In this document: piece by piece, positions 18,362-32,467 of the stretch
Position numbering within the stretch: the first letter of the stretch is position 1
Layout: each line of letters opens with the position of its first letter
DNA from: Tremella fuciformis
Lineage: Eukaryota > Basidiomycota > Tremellomycetes > Tremellales > Tremellaceae
Assembly (NCBI GenBank): GCA_032768795.1
Contig: CP136491.1
Span: 1,674,001-1,738,000 of the forward strand
Direction: 5' to 3'
Length of the DNA stretch: 64,000 nucleotides
The notes under the pieces: model-generated
Database searches by the model: none
What the model saw: the letters and a program-made list of their open reading frames with translations, nothing else
Told to the model about the DNA's origin: nothing
Translations under genes and position numbers: made by a program

Positions 18362-19438
18362 TTAAGGCTCCGGAGGGGATTGCACTCCACTTGTCCTCCC
18401 CTCCCCTCGTACCGGCTGATCAGACCCAGTCAACCCGAGTTTTGCTAGAAACGATCCCGGTGCCGTCTTTATAAGCATTTCAGTTCCCGCCACAAGTTCA
18501 GGCGGTTGGAGTGAATCTTCGCACACCTGGTAGAGGGCATGGGCCACATGAGACGAGAGAGAGTGTAGTCGCTTTTTTGCATTTTTCCCACGACGCCCTT
18601 TCAGCCATGTAACGTCGGCCTTCCTGATCCTGGCTTCGATGCCGGAGATGATCTCTTCTGTGACTGCAGGGTTGCGGTGTCGGGCGTGAATGCGATGCAG
18701 TATAATACCAGTCGTTGGTGTTGGTGGATCGGACAAGACACTCACTCGTCCACTGGATAGTTCCTTCAAATAGACAGAGCGACTGGCCACTTGCACGAGA
18801 GGTCCGATTGACAAACCCTGCTCATCTCCGTAGGAGTTTCTGCATTCCTCACACCCGGCACGGCAACTGGTGCCTCTTGCTTGGCTTCCGCGAGTCTTCC
18901 CGCTCTTACGCGGTGTTTTGATACTATGAGCTCCCTCGGTCATTGCCGTGACGCACTTCGGCATCATAAGTTGCTTTGGGTTATTTACATCCTCAGGCGG
19001 GTGCAAAGGCGCGGCAAAGCTTGTTGACGGCTCTGCGGTGGGTCTAGTCCTAGGAGCAATAACGCGCCACGAATTGGCCATGTCACCGACGTGGTCACTA
19101 AGACCTCCCTTGTCTGCTTCAGAAGTCTCCCTTACTTGAGGACTCAACAGTAGACTGGGGTACATGTAGCCAGTGTCGTCCCTGTGCTCAGCACGGAAAC
19201 ACTGCCTAGAATCCGCGAAGGTTGCTTCTGCTTCAGGTTCCAACGATGGCCCCAAATCAGCGTGAGTGTTGTTGGAGATATACCGTGCACACTCGGGACA
19301 GGTGCAGGGACGCCATTCAACATTTCCAATGCTTTCGGTAGAGGCAGGCGCGCCGAACGGATTTGGGATCCCGTCGCCGTCGGACCGTTCCATGCTCTCT
19401 GGACCGACAGTACTCCAGCCAATCGACTGCCTATCCAT
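18362..19438 (-). CDS. Diverged family A member A4
   Basis: 358 aa, one exon, start MDRQSIGWSTVG. The N-terminal two thirds are low-complexity, with two cysteine groups: CTCPECARY near residue 48 and CRAGCEEC near 197. The last 140 residues recall the family A core. SSGRVSVLSD is the counterpart of TGRTVTIDR in A3. RKADVTWLKGRRGKNAKKRL corresponds to the segment before the RL motif. LHSLSSHVAHALYQ and LQPPELVAGTEMLI correspond to FVIASAIHKSI and LTAKELSILTEGLV. So I place it as a fourth, strongly diverged member. The cysteine groups could bind zinc but are not a known finger. Function unknown. Confidence 0.55.
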   Translation of the reverse strand: MDRQSIGWSTVGPESMERSDGDGIPNPFGAPASTESIGNVEWRPCTCPECARYISNNTHADLGPSLEPEAEATFADSRQCFRAEHRDDTGYMYPSLLLSPQVRETSEADKGGLSDHVGDMANSWRVIAPRTRPTAEPSTSFAAPLHPPEDVNNPKQLMMPKCVTAMTEGAHSIKTPRKSGKTRGSQARGTSCRAGCEECRNSYGDEQGLSIGPLVQVASRSVYLKELSSGRVSVLSDPPTPTTGIILHRIHARHRNPAVTEEIISGIEARIRKADVTWLKGRRGKNAKKRLHSLSSHVAHALYQVCEDSLQPPELVAGTEMLIKTAPGSFLAKLGLTGSDQPVRGEGRTSGVQSPPEP

Positions 19439-19560
19439 TCTAGCAAAGGCTTAGGGGGGTGATGTCGATGCTACTTGTAGAATAGAGCTGCGATGCGAAA
19501 CTGAAGCTCGACGGGCATCCTTTCATCCTCCGCCTAACACCTCAGCCCCCTTTCTTCCCC

Positions 19561-19848
19561 TCAACGAGGCAGAATTCGCCACATTCGCCACATTCGACCA
19601 AGTGCCACATTCATTCCGGTAAACGGCTCAGGCACGTCGCAGCGGTTGGCGATTATCATCCGGATGGTCGAGATCTGGTGACATACACAAACGACGACAA
19701 AGACCACTCCGGCGACGACGGCGAGACACAGATCAATCACGCCGACATCATGTCGGTAGTCCGCGGCGTGGATGTCACCTCGTGACACACCCCCTTTCCC
19801 CTCCCTGCTCAGCAACGGCTCCCGACCGTCAGCACACCACTTCGTCAT
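19561..19848 (-). CDS. Possible small single-pass membrane protein
   Basis: 95 aa from a true ATG (MTKWCADGREP). One strongly hydrophobic stretch near residues 36-58 (VIDLCLAVVAGVVFVVVCVC) looks like a membrane helix. The last residues (GRMWRMWRILPR) are encoded by a 9-bp tandem repeat (ATTCGCCAC units, 19574-19600). It is divergent from crtYB, whose ATG is 226 bp away, so the two could share a promoter. Nothing in the sequence proves it is expressed. Confidence 0.3.
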   Translation of the reverse strand: MTKWCADGREPLLSREGKGGVSRGDIHAADYRHDVGVIDLCLAVVAGVVFVVVCVCHQISTIRMIIANRCDVPEPFTGMNVALGRMWRMWRILPR

Positions 19849-20074
19849 AACGTCTCATTCTCCACCCTTCCTTCTCCTTGTTTGCCCAGGTCTGCGCGTG
19901 TGGATGCGGGCAAGCGGCGAGTGTTCGGGGTAGTGACACCCCTCCGGCAACTGCGACTTGCTTCTGAGAGGTTCTTGGGGCTGTACCCTGCAACTCGCGG
20001 CGGTACCCCCAAAACCTGACGCCCATTAAAGACGTCCTCACATTGTCTCTCTCGACCCAATCGCTGGCAACAAG

Positions 20075-22496
20075 ATGCTGACCTACCTGAAAGTGTGAGC
20101 TATCATGCTGAGAAACCGTCATCCTCGTCAACACACACTGACCAGCAGTCATTTGTACTTTCTGTTACCACCGATCTCGATCCTGACGGCCGTGCTTTGG
20201 CCCGTCTTAGGACGGAGGGATGTGCTCAAGGTCCTATGGCTAGGCTTTGTCGTGCGTAGCTCTGTCAACAATGCTTTCGATAGCGGCACTAATGCGTCGA
20301 TAGGCGACGCTGTACACGACGCCCTGGGACAACGTGAGCATCGACCGCGGCATCGATCGAGTCGAGTACGTCGACTGACTCACAGTGGATCCTTTCGCAG
20401 GATGGTTGGGGGTACCCGAACGGCTCAATCGTGGCCAACATCTTCTACGTTCCCCTCGAAGAGCATATGTTCTTCATCCTCCAGCCCATTCTGTTGGTCC
20501 TGCTTCATACGCTGCTTTCGCATTCGAGCCTGTTACCTTTTGACGTGCCGGCGGCGGCCCGTGTTGCTTCCGATGGAGGAGTCGTTGCCGGTGCCTATCG
20601 CAAGCAGACGGGCGACGACGTCAACGCCGATGCGCCAATGAGACACAAGACGATGGTCAACACTCTCGGTCGCCGTCCTATTGGGGCAGTCTTTTGGCTT
20701 GTGTTGACCGCTGTCGGAGCTCTCCTTGTCAACGAAGCACACCAGATTGTGCCTGAGGCGACACCTTCGGAGCTGCAAATCGGGATGAAAGCATTTTATC
20801 TGGGCTGGATTCTTGTCTGGATCTGCCCCGTTATTGCGTGGTTGACCTACCTCGGTGCCCAAGGCTTTGGGAGCAAGGCGGAGAGATGGACGTTTCTTAT
20901 CGGCAGCGGTTATCTGTGCATGGTCGACACGCGAGTTTCCCCATCGCTACGCAAACGTCACTGACGAGCTCAGTGTCGCTATACGCTCGGGCGCATGGCA
21001 CATATCCACAGAGACCTCACTGGGCTTGCAGGTCGTGCGGGGCCTGCCATTCGAGTGAGATTTATACAACAGGAAAGAGTATGAACTGAAGAGGCAGAGA
21101 ATTCCTCTTCTTCCTTCTCACTACCCACCTGATCATCTTGACTTCCAAGCTCATTTCCCACCTGCATGCTCTTCTTTTGCTTTCTCCCGAACTGCCCCCA
21201 TCGCCCCCTGCGAACTACTTCAAACACATGGTCCTCCTAGCTCGTGTTGCATTCCGCTTGCCGAGAATTGATGCCGACGTTCTGCTCGGTCTCGAATGGG
21301 CTGAACACACACTCCGTGTAGGCAGCAAGTCCTTTGAGACTGCCAAATTGGCTTTCGGGCGGGAGATGCGGATCGGGTTGATCGCCGTTTACGCGTGGTC
21401 TCGAGTCACCGTGAGTGATGACCACAACTGCAAATCCGGTTGCTAAGACCAGGACAACCTCATTGACGACTTGCCGACCTCAGGCGGCACGGACGATGAA
21501 ATTCGCAAGGCAAAACTGCAGACACTCGAAACCATCCGCCGCTTTCTCTACGCAGCTTACCGCTCTCCTGGCTCCGACCTGGTCGACACCCCCGCCGGCA
21601 GTCCTGAGTCAATTGTCAGAGACATTCCTCATTTGAGCTCAGAAGCGCTCTCTGCATTTCGCCTCTTCGCCGCCGTTGTCCCCCGCCTGGTGCCCATCTA
21701 CCCGTTGCTGGAGCTGTGTAGAGGTTATGAAGCCGACATGGCGTTCCTCGCTCTCCCGTCTACTCCCTCCGAGATACGCCAGGAGCTCTTCCGAAAAATG
21801 CAACAACCCGGCTTCAAGCTCAAGGACCACTTTCCGATCAAGACCAACGGGGATCTCATGGAGTATGCTGATTGCGTTGCCGGCTCAATCGCGTCAGCCA
21901 TCTGTTACCTGTCCTGGTCGGTTCTTGAAAACCCTGCTGAGGCCAAGTGGACAACTCGACCTGCCGAGGATGTGAGGCGCTGGTGCCATTCTATTCATCC
22001 ACTCGTCGCACCTGTGCCGTACAATGCTATCGAGAAGAAGCCCGAAGCAGAGCCGGACAACGGCTTGGTTCGTCGCAGGAAGTTAATCGTGAACGATGCC
22101 AGGGCGATGGGCCGGGCTTTACAGTTGGTGAACATCGCTCGGGACGTTTGCAAAGATGCCGCCATGGGTCGAGTATATGTCCCGCTCTCGGCCTTCCCGT
22201 CGGTCAGTGCAATGCTCGACGTTCTCCTTCCGCCTGCCACGGGCCCCGGACCTTCCTATGCGCCCTACTCGCTTCCTATCATCAAGCAGGCTTACGAACT
22301 TCGCCGTTCGTCCGAAAAGTCCATCGAGGCGCTGCCTGGCACAGCTCGAGGCGGAACCCGGGCGATGGTAGCGTCTTACTTTGAGATCGCTGCGGCCGTC
22401 ACGAAGCAATGCGGCGAAGTCGACGAGCGAGGTGTGAAAGTGAGCAAATGGCGCAGGGCCAGCTCGGCCGCAAAAGCCATGTGGGGTCTGGCCTAA
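20075..22496 (+). CDS. crtYB: Bifunctional lycopene cyclase / phytoene synthase
   Basis: 712 aa from seven exons: 20075-20094, 20146-20251, 20304-20333, 20386-20930, 20974-21054, 21098-21410 and 21453-22496; all phases agree. The N-terminal half is the membrane lycopene cyclase, with two related repeats: TTPWDNWILSQDGWGYP with PLEEHMFF, and AIRSGAWHIS with LPFEEFLFF. The C-terminal half is phytoene synthase, with the aspartate motifs DNLIDD and NIARDVCKDAAMGRVYVP. It joins two geranylgeranyl diphosphates into phytoene and later cyclises lycopene ends to beta-carotene. This fusion is typical of fungi. The fourth intron (20931-20973) is GC-AG. No phytoene desaturase gene is in the window. Introns are 42-52 nt. 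Confidence 0.95.
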
Positions 22497-22823
22497 CGCC
22501 ACCTGCCGAGGCAGACTGGTCACTTGCTGCAATAGACACGACTGTGATGACCTCTGATGACTGTTTATAGACCACATAGAATGCCTTCCTTGACCATAGA
22601 CAACCAGAATTTCTTGTTTGTAACATCTTGTGTGCATCTTTATACACGCCAGAGACGTCAAGACGCGTCGGCTTCGGCGTCGGCGATCGCCGCCTCTCCG
22701 CGCCGGATTGGGTGGCCAAAAAAGCTACGCGTCATCAGTTTGTTGCCTTCCATCGTCTCTTCATCATTCATATACCCTCGGCCAGAGCATCCAGTCACCC
22801 CTCGCCGCTGAGAAGCGGTCAGC
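22497..22823. other. Spacer between crtYB and the bZIP gene
   Basis: About 330 bp: the 3' region of crtYB and the promoter of the bZIP gene, both on the + strand. I see no gene or clear regulatory motif. Confidence 0.4.
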
Positions 22824-24714
22824 ATGGCCCATCATGGCCAGCTTGGGGGTCTCGAAGCGCTTGTGGCTGCTGCGCGCCTCCCGTTCGCCGGGTCCGGTCC
22901 ACCTGGTAACGCCGTCGATCATGGCTTTCTCCATACCAGCAACGGGCGGCAAAATGGGAGCTCGAGCTCTCAACTCGATATAGATCCTAGTCTTCGAGCT
23001 CTGAGCGAAGCGTACAAGGTGAGCTTCTTCATCTGGAGCATGGAATCGCTCCCGGTGCGAGCAAGAGATGAGACTGATCGCAGGGCTTGGAAGCGTCTCA
23101 ACTGCTCAATGTGCTTCTCGGGCAGACTCTACCCCAGGCGACTTACCCGGCCGCCAATACTGCTTCCGGGTCGTCAATCAACCAGAATCACGTCCTGCCG
23201 AACGGCTACGAGCAGCAGGTCAGCAGCACCGACCATCAGGCGACGCCGTTCCAGCAGACGCGCAGTGGACGGATATCTCGTCCGCCCGTACAAGACATGC
23301 TGCAAGCTTTGCTTGCTGCCGCTGCGACAACAGGCGGGCAGAGCCACAGTGCCCCGCCTGTTGCATCTATGGGACCCGATCTCCCTGCGCTGTTTCAAGC
23401 ATTCGGTGCTCTGCAGCAGGCGCAATCGAGTACTTCCCGTCCGCCACTCGCGGAAGTCGGCACTTCGCAGGGCAATGGCATCACGAATGGAGCAGTCATA
23501 AATGGGTTACGAACAGGCGAACCAGCCGCCATTCATGCAGGAGAGCCCGTTAAGCGGAAACGCGGACGAAGGCCTCTTAGCGAAGAGGACAAGCTCGCTC
23601 GTCGCAGAGCGAGAAACAAGGTCTCTGGTATATCGAAGTGTCACTTGTGTGCAAGTTGTGCTGATATGCGTAGCTCTGGAGTCTCGACAGAGAAAGAAAG
23701 AACACATGGACGAGATGGAAGATCAGCTCAACGCCAAGGAAGATGAGTGCACGGCTTTATCCGAGCGCGTTAGGCAGCTCGAACAGGAGTGAGCTGACTT
23801 TTTCTTATATCTGTGACTTAGCTCTGACCGACAGGGTGCAGATGCTGCGCGGGGTCATCCTTGGCGCCAATCTCGTCCTGCCTGGTCCTGGGACACCGCT
23901 TGCCATGCCGACGCCTCGGCAGACCCAATCCGCAATTCAACCTCAAGCGGCCACACCACAACTCGATGCCGCCATAGCTAACACCGCTCAAAGCTCAACA
24001 AAGTCAAACGACATCCCGCCGTCGACTGGAACGGCATCAACGCTTGCCCCTCGCTTCCCTATCCCTGCTTTGCCTTCACACCTTTCGCCAATGGTCTCGA
24101 CTACTCCAGCCTCAATGGCAGATACGCCTGTATCTGTAGTCACTGTTGCTGGCACGGAAGGGGCCTTTGACCCGACCGACCCGGCGTATAACACTGTATT
24201 CGACGCCGTGCCCATCCCTTCATTCGACATGTTTTTCAACCTCGACCCGTCCGATATGGACGGCGAAGAAGACGGGGATTTCCTGCCGGAATCGTCACCC
24301 AAGCTGTCAGAGTCGGAAGATTCAGGCGACGATGGCGAGCCGGAGACCACACCGCGAGCAGCAACAGATGGCATAGCGGCCAAAAGTCCTCGGAGCGCTT
24401 TGGGGAAGAAGAGACGCAAACACAAGCATAAGGCCAAAGGCAAGGTCAAGAATCAGGAAGACGACGACGACTGGGTCGACCCGGACCAAGAGGACGAAGA
24501 TCTCTTCTTGCCCATTGAAGATGTGCCGGTCCCGCCCCTGCCCGAGCTGGAGGATGCCAATGGGCTCATGAAGGAGATGGGCATCCAGAGTCAGGATCAG
24601 CTGGGGAATGTGGTCCGGCGGATCATCGAGGCCGCAGGGGAGAAGGAGATGAACCCGGATATACTGGGCAAACTCAAGGCGGTCCTAGCGTGGACGCAGA
24701 GAGATGCCGCATGA
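22824..24714 (+). CDS. bZIP transcription factor
   Basis: 577 aa from four exons: 22824-23018, 23084-23627, 23674-23788 and 23835-24714. The basic region is RRRARNKVSALESRQRKKEH, which fits the N-x2-(S/A)-A-x2-S-R-x-R-K signature. It is completed only when the intron 23628-23673 is removed. The zipper follows (heptads through MEDQLNAKE, LSERV, LEQEV, MLRGV). A KRKRGRRPL segment before the basic region may help nuclear import. The C-terminal half is Pro/Ser/Thr-rich and then acidic, with a Lys/His-rich cluster (KKRRKHKHKAKGK), as in activation regions. Its target genes are unknown. It lies just downstream of crtYB, which is suggestive only. It ends 86 bp from MCM6, tail to tail. Confidence 0.88.
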
Positions 24715-24800
24715 TGTCTTGCAGGGTCACCTGTGATTCGGCTGAACTATGCATGACATGATGATATCCCAAACCGACGCGAAATGATGTACATTGTATC

Positions 24801-28053
<3,253 letters not shown>

Positions 28054-29093
28054 GGCGATGGGTTGTGGCTGTTCTGAAGAGCTGCAGCAGCGGGAGAACG
28101 AGATGTATGCAAGTGAGAGGTCGAAGTTGAGAGGGTTGAAGTGCTCAGGACGCGTTTTGTCAGGCACCGCGCGACGCGTCCCATTTAAATGAGATTTCGA
28201 GGTATCTTACGTAAGACATCTCTGGAACCAGTTGAAACGACATCTCCTTTTGCATTATGCCCCGTCTGACGGAGACTCGGCGTCCCCTTCAGCGATTGGT
28301 GCTCACCCTCGTGCATGTTAGCTGCAGTTACGAGAGGCTCACGTCATGACACGCAGAATACCGCTGATTGAGACCCGCGTTGAGAGCAGCTTGGCCGGTG
28401 ATTCGGACGGACTCACAAGAAACACACGGACATGGCTGAGTGAGGACATGTCAAGTCGGGGCATACTTGTAACTGACGCAATCAGTAGCAGGCCTGTGCG
28501 CTGGCGCAGTAATGCTGACAATGCTGATCACCCTCCGTCTCGTCTTACAACACCATGTTCTTATGCAATGCGTAAAGCGCATGGACGATGCGCTCGGCGA
28601 TCTTCACAACAAGCTCGGCGGGCCAGCGAGCGGCGATCTGCATTCGGCTCCAATGATCACCATGATAGTCAACGAAGAGAGAGACACCTGGGGAGGGTGT
28701 AGGCGTGTACTACTCTGGAAGTGGAATTCGGAGCGGATAAAGCGACGAGTCCAGCGGACGTTGGCGGTACGGCAGGAGTCGAGATTGACACTCTGAAGCC
28801 GCATGAGTAGCAATTGATTGCAGTTATTGGCCCGACACCCTTAAATGCTAAGCTTGCCATCGTCTTCCAGTGAAGACGGTGTGCATACAAAGGTGCATTC
28901 GAGCGTTCGTCAAGACGATGTCTCCTTTCAAGTATCGATGTGTATAAAGGTACGGGCACCTCCCTTGTGAAATCGTTTTGCCTGGCCTCAAGAACCCACC
29001 AGCACATTTTGACGCATTGCAAGCTTTCTACCGTAACACCGTCAATATAGCTCTTCAACCCCTTGGTCCCAAACAGAGTCAGAGCTCTCTGCT
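28054..29093. other. Spacer between MCM6 and the family B run
   Basis: About 1 kb. It starts with the MCM6 promoter (the MCM6 ATG is at 28053). The frame at 28512-28796 (+) is open for 94 codons but shows no family B motif. A TATAAAG box lies near 28943, about 150 bp before B3. Otherwise I see nothing. Confidence 0.4.
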
Positions 29094-29882
29094 ATGGCCA
29101 GGAACTGGAGCGGGCTTTTGCATGATGCGGTAAGAACGGGGCTTGCGGATTGCGCTCCGTCGTCCCCCTATACCTCAACACTCACGCAAGAATGTATGCA
29201 AAAGATACAACAGAAATGTGGGGACCAGATTTGCGAATCCCTCAATAGTGCAAAGTCGCCCGTCGCCAGTTGTTCTTTCGTTTCTGGCTTTACGATCTCG
29301 TTTAAGATTAAGTCTGGTGATAGCTTTCGCTTTGTAACCGAACATGGCACTCTGGTTGAGTGGAGCTCGCACCCCAAGAATATGAAAGCTGGCTTCATTG
29401 GCGTGACAGCTGAGGCTACTGGGAAGGCTTACATTTACGTCGAAGAAACTATCGAACAGCCTTGGATTGGTGCATCGGATAGCTATCTGAGGAGCCAAAC
29501 GGTGGACATAGGTCCTCTGTCAATATCTGTCCTGATATCACCGCCATCGCGCACGCTGGATATGGCGATTGCGGATGCGATAGCTGAAGCCACGATCATG
29601 TTCAATAGCACGTACCCGGATCATGCCGCTGGATTCAGCACAACACATATTGCAAGCAAAGGCGCTGAGACTCTGATGAAGGGCGATGAAGTGAAGACAG
29701 CGCGAAAAGACGAGAAGGTGGCACACCCAGAGAGACATCGCTTCTGGTATGATGTTTCCTGCACTTTTGCGCCGCTTTCAGAACGCCTCTTTCTGATGAG
29801 AGGGTCTCTCGGAGGGTATCACTGGCAGGGGGGTCTAGAGACAAAGCTTGAAGGGAGGGATTTTCAATACGTTCTCCCGTAA
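29094..29882 (+). CDS. Family B orphan protein B3
   Basis: 262 aa, one exon, start MARNWSGLLHDAV. Family landmarks in order: an N-terminal helix with a tryptophan, TISFKIKSGDSF-type strands, then ISPPSRTLDMAIADAIAEA (the P-x-hydrophobic-acidic-A motif in variant form). After a charged spacer, FWYDVSCTFAPL pairs with LFLMRGSLGGYHWQGG. The two strands and the closing aromatic cluster are the family's most constant feature. No signal peptide, membrane segment or known catalytic pattern. It is the first of four genes on the same strand within 5.8 kb, so local tandem duplication is likely. Confidence 0.7.
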   Translation: MARNWSGLLHDAVRTGLADCAPSSPYTSTLTQECMQKIQQKCGDQICESLNSAKSPVASCSFVSGFTISFKIKSGDSFRFVTEHGTLVEWSSHPKNMKAGFIGVTAEATGKAYIYVEETIEQPWIGASDSYLRSQTVDIGPLSISVLISPPSRTLDMAIADAIAEATIMFNSTYPDHAAGFSTTHIASKGAETLMKGDEVKTARKDEKVAHPERHRFWYDVSCTFAPLSERLFLMRGSLGGYHWQGGLETKLEGRDFQYVLP

Positions 29883-30817
29883 GGAAGTTGTGCTCGTTTC
29901 TGCCAGAAGATTGAGACTGCGATAATCAAACATGGCTGCCATTTTGACTGGTTTATTATGGGGCTGCTTAATCATGCTTTTCTTCCATGCAGACATCACT
30001 TGTTGCAGAGTCCATGGCATAGACAAATCAATCTAGGTCTCAACAGCATATTCACATAGCACGACAGTTGCCATTTGTGCGTACATGTTCTTGTGGGGGG
30101 CTGAAGACAGTTGGGTTTCCGCCTTTTTTGCTTTCTTTCGCTTTTTGCCCATTGTACCCCTGCTTTGAAGACGAGTAGATCAAAATTTCACTTGGTTGAT
30201 GCACAAGTCATACACCTTCACATGATTTATGCACGATAAAGCGTCTCTCATTGGAACCACAAGTGGCTCAAAGCCCTGATCTTCGCAATATCGCTGAGTA
30301 AAGACGATCAAAATTTGTCCCAGCCAAAAAGGCTGCCACATTCGATTTTCGTACTCAAACTTTTGGCAGAAATCAGTATGAACGGCCTGGTCGATGGGTT
30401 TTCGGAACACGGTGAACGAGAACTCCCGTCCTGATCTCAGTGCCAGGTGAGACGACAGCTTCTTTGGATCAGACATCTGAATAGGATGGATCGACACGAC
30501 CCTAGACCGACGAGCTCCTCTCTTGCAGATCTCGTCATGTTGCCTTGATACAGCCTCAGCAGGCATCTAGCAGCCTCAGCACGCATCTAGGCATCTGCGC
30601 TGACCCCACTAGGTCTGGAACGACGCTGCTGTCCTTTCTGGAGCTTGAAAGGGTCGATCCTTTCCAGAGACGATGTGAACGATTCGACCCAGCGCCGCTC
30701 ATATATTCTGACGTCTAGTGCTTCGACTTTTGTCTTCGAACCTGCTCGAGGCAAAATTTGCCACCAAGACTAGCATCGATCACATCCGCCTCCCACCTAC
30801 GACCAGACCAATCTGCT
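29883..30817. other. Spacer B3-B4 with one doubtful frame
   Basis: A minus-strand frame at 30180-30566 (128 codons) has protein-like stretches such as FSFTVFRKPIDQ and MWQPFWLGQILIVF, and may be a family B fragment in opposite orientation. I cannot connect it to other exons. A TATATT near 30702 may serve B4. The rest is empty. Confidence 0.3.
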
Positions 30818-31672
30818 ATGGAACCGGAACGCCCCGACTGGGGCGCGGCAATCGCACCAGCTTTGGAGCTCATCAGGCGCAGTCAATCATTGGCGCCGTA
30901 TTGGGAGGACTGCATTCGGCAGGCGTTCCCTGACAATAGGATCTTCGGCAGGTACCATAGCGAAGCACTGCAGTCGCTCTTGCTTGAAAAGACTAAAGGC
31001 AATCTTCGATCCCAATTGCCGGAATACATCGCGAGATCCGACTTGATCACTTACGATCAGTCAAACATCACAGGGACAGCGCTGTGGGGCCGTAATACCT
31101 CTTCGAATGGGCCGTACTACGAGAATACTGCCGACGATCCACCGTCGGACATTGAGGGAATCATCAGTACTCCAAGACGTCGTGTCATTCGCATGGATTT
31201 CACAGTGAGCGGAATTGTCACCATCCGGAGGGTCAATCTGGTTTGGGCTCGAGGCCTCGGCCGCTGGCGCGAGGATTACACGACTTCTCCGCACGCATTA
31301 CGCAGCACGATACTGGACATGGCAATCGACCCGCCCTCTCAATCATACGAGGACGCGATCGAGAGGGGCATCAGCGCAGCTATAGAGACTCTTCAAGGCA
31401 CACAACGAGCGGTCGAACTGCCACCTGACCCATCCATAATCGTCGAGCTCGGAAGCGCGATGATGCAGCCAATGCAGTCTGAAGTCGACACAAACTGGGG
31501 GCTGCCGCGCCTTGAGGAGCGTACCTCTGTAGTGTGGTACGAAGCAGATTGTACTCTTGACCCACAAGACTCCAGAGAGTTCCACTTGACTGCCAGACTG
31601 AGAGGATGGTGGTGGGAGAAGACTGAGACGGAGCTCCCGCAGATAGAAATTACGGCTGTCATCACGGTCTGA
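30818..31672 (+). CDS. Family B orphan protein B4
   Basis: 284 aa, one exon, from MEPERPDWGAAIAP; an open extension upstream of this ATG is unlikely to be used. N-terminal helix with APYWEDCIRQAF, then RVIRMDFTVSG and the family motif AIDPPSQSYEDAIERG in its clearest form. The C-terminal strand pair is VVWYEADCTLDP with FHLTARLRGWWWEK. It ends soon after, without an acidic tail. Compared with B3 and B5 it shares the motif order but little overall identity, so the family evolves fast. Soluble by sequence. Function unknown. Confidence 0.72.
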   Translation: MEPERPDWGAAIAPALELIRRSQSLAPYWEDCIRQAFPDNRIFGRYHSEALQSLLLEKTKGNLRSQLPEYIARSDLITYDQSNITGTALWGRNTSSNGPYYENTADDPPSDIEGIISTPRRRVIRMDFTVSGIVTIRRVNLVWARGLGRWREDYTTSPHALRSTILDMAIDPPSQSYEDAIERGISAAIETLQGTQRAVELPPDPSIIVELGSAMMQPMQSEVDTNWGLPRLEERTSVVWYEADCTLDPQDSREFHLTARLRGWWWEKTETELPQIEITAVITV

Positions 31673-32467
31673 CCAGCTTATGTATGTTCTCGTTCCTCCT
31701 CCTCGTATGTATGTTATTGAGGACGAGGTTTCTGTGGGCTCCATAGTTCTACGTGGCTCATTTACCATAACGCCGCCAGTTCCGATGAGGGCGAGAGACA
31801 ACTTCGGCTCTGCCTATCCCACGGTCGACCTTCAGCATTGTGACCTATGGGAGAGCGTCTGATCATCACCCTGCTGCACAAGCTTCTCCAGTATGCCACG
31901 GCTCATCTGATTCACATCAGTGAGGATCCCGGACCAGTCCTCTCGTCCCATTTTACAGCGGGAAGCACTGCAGGGATACGTCATTGAGAGACGACAAAGC
32001 GACCACACGCAGTGTACAGTTCTTAGAGCCTTTCTGCCCGAGCTGTCCACTGAAAGAAGAAGGCGTGTGCGTCAGAATGTGCGTATGCGTCATCATTCTG
32101 ACGCACACGGTGACGTCGACGAAGAATCCAGGCTATTGACTGGGCCTCGCGAGGTCTGCCATTAGTAAACGAGCGGTTGCAAGGTTTTTCGTCACTATGA
32201 TCTCAGGGGATTGGCAAGGGTATCGACCGCATTTTGTGCAAAGGTTTTCGAGGTGGAGCAAGTCGCCACTCTTTTCTCTTGTTTTGAGACGAGGCGAGGT
32301 GAATTCGAATCTTCAAAATCACTCCTTCGACTCTCGCCTGACTCGACTCCGCCCTCGAAAGCGCATAAAGAAGCAGCAAAACACCGAGCTTGCCGCCGCC
32401 CGCCCGGTTTTTGAAGAATTTTTCTCGCTCTGATCACTGTTGGCCAAGCTACTTGGATCTCTGGGCC
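31673..32467. other. Spacer B4-B5
   Basis: About 800 bp without a gene I can support. It contains the hairpin at 32064-32109. The sequence before B5 includes CGCATAAAGAAG near 32360, a possible core promoter. Confidence 0.4.
32064..32109. repeat. 16-bp perfect inverted repeat, 14-nt loop
   Basis: CGTGTGCGTCAGAATG (32064-32079) and its exact reverse complement (32094-32109). It could form a hairpin in RNA from either strand. It lies midway between two family B genes. No mobile-element signs are present. Confidence 0.7.

Noticed and set aside
21411..21447. 37-nt intron in crtYB ending CTAAG
   Set aside because: It breaks the reading frame. The next AG (21452) gives a 42-nt intron and the exact phytoene synthase motif DNLIDD.
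23628..23673. bZIP exon junction at 23620 (donor GTCTCT)
   Set aside because: It would remove two residues from the basic region and break the N-x2-A-A-x2-S-R-x-R-K spacing; the GTATAT donor at 23628 restores it exactly.
22824..24714. bZIP protein as a dedicated regulator of crtYB
   Set aside because: Adjacency alone is weak evidence and I see no matching bZIP site in the crtYB promoter.
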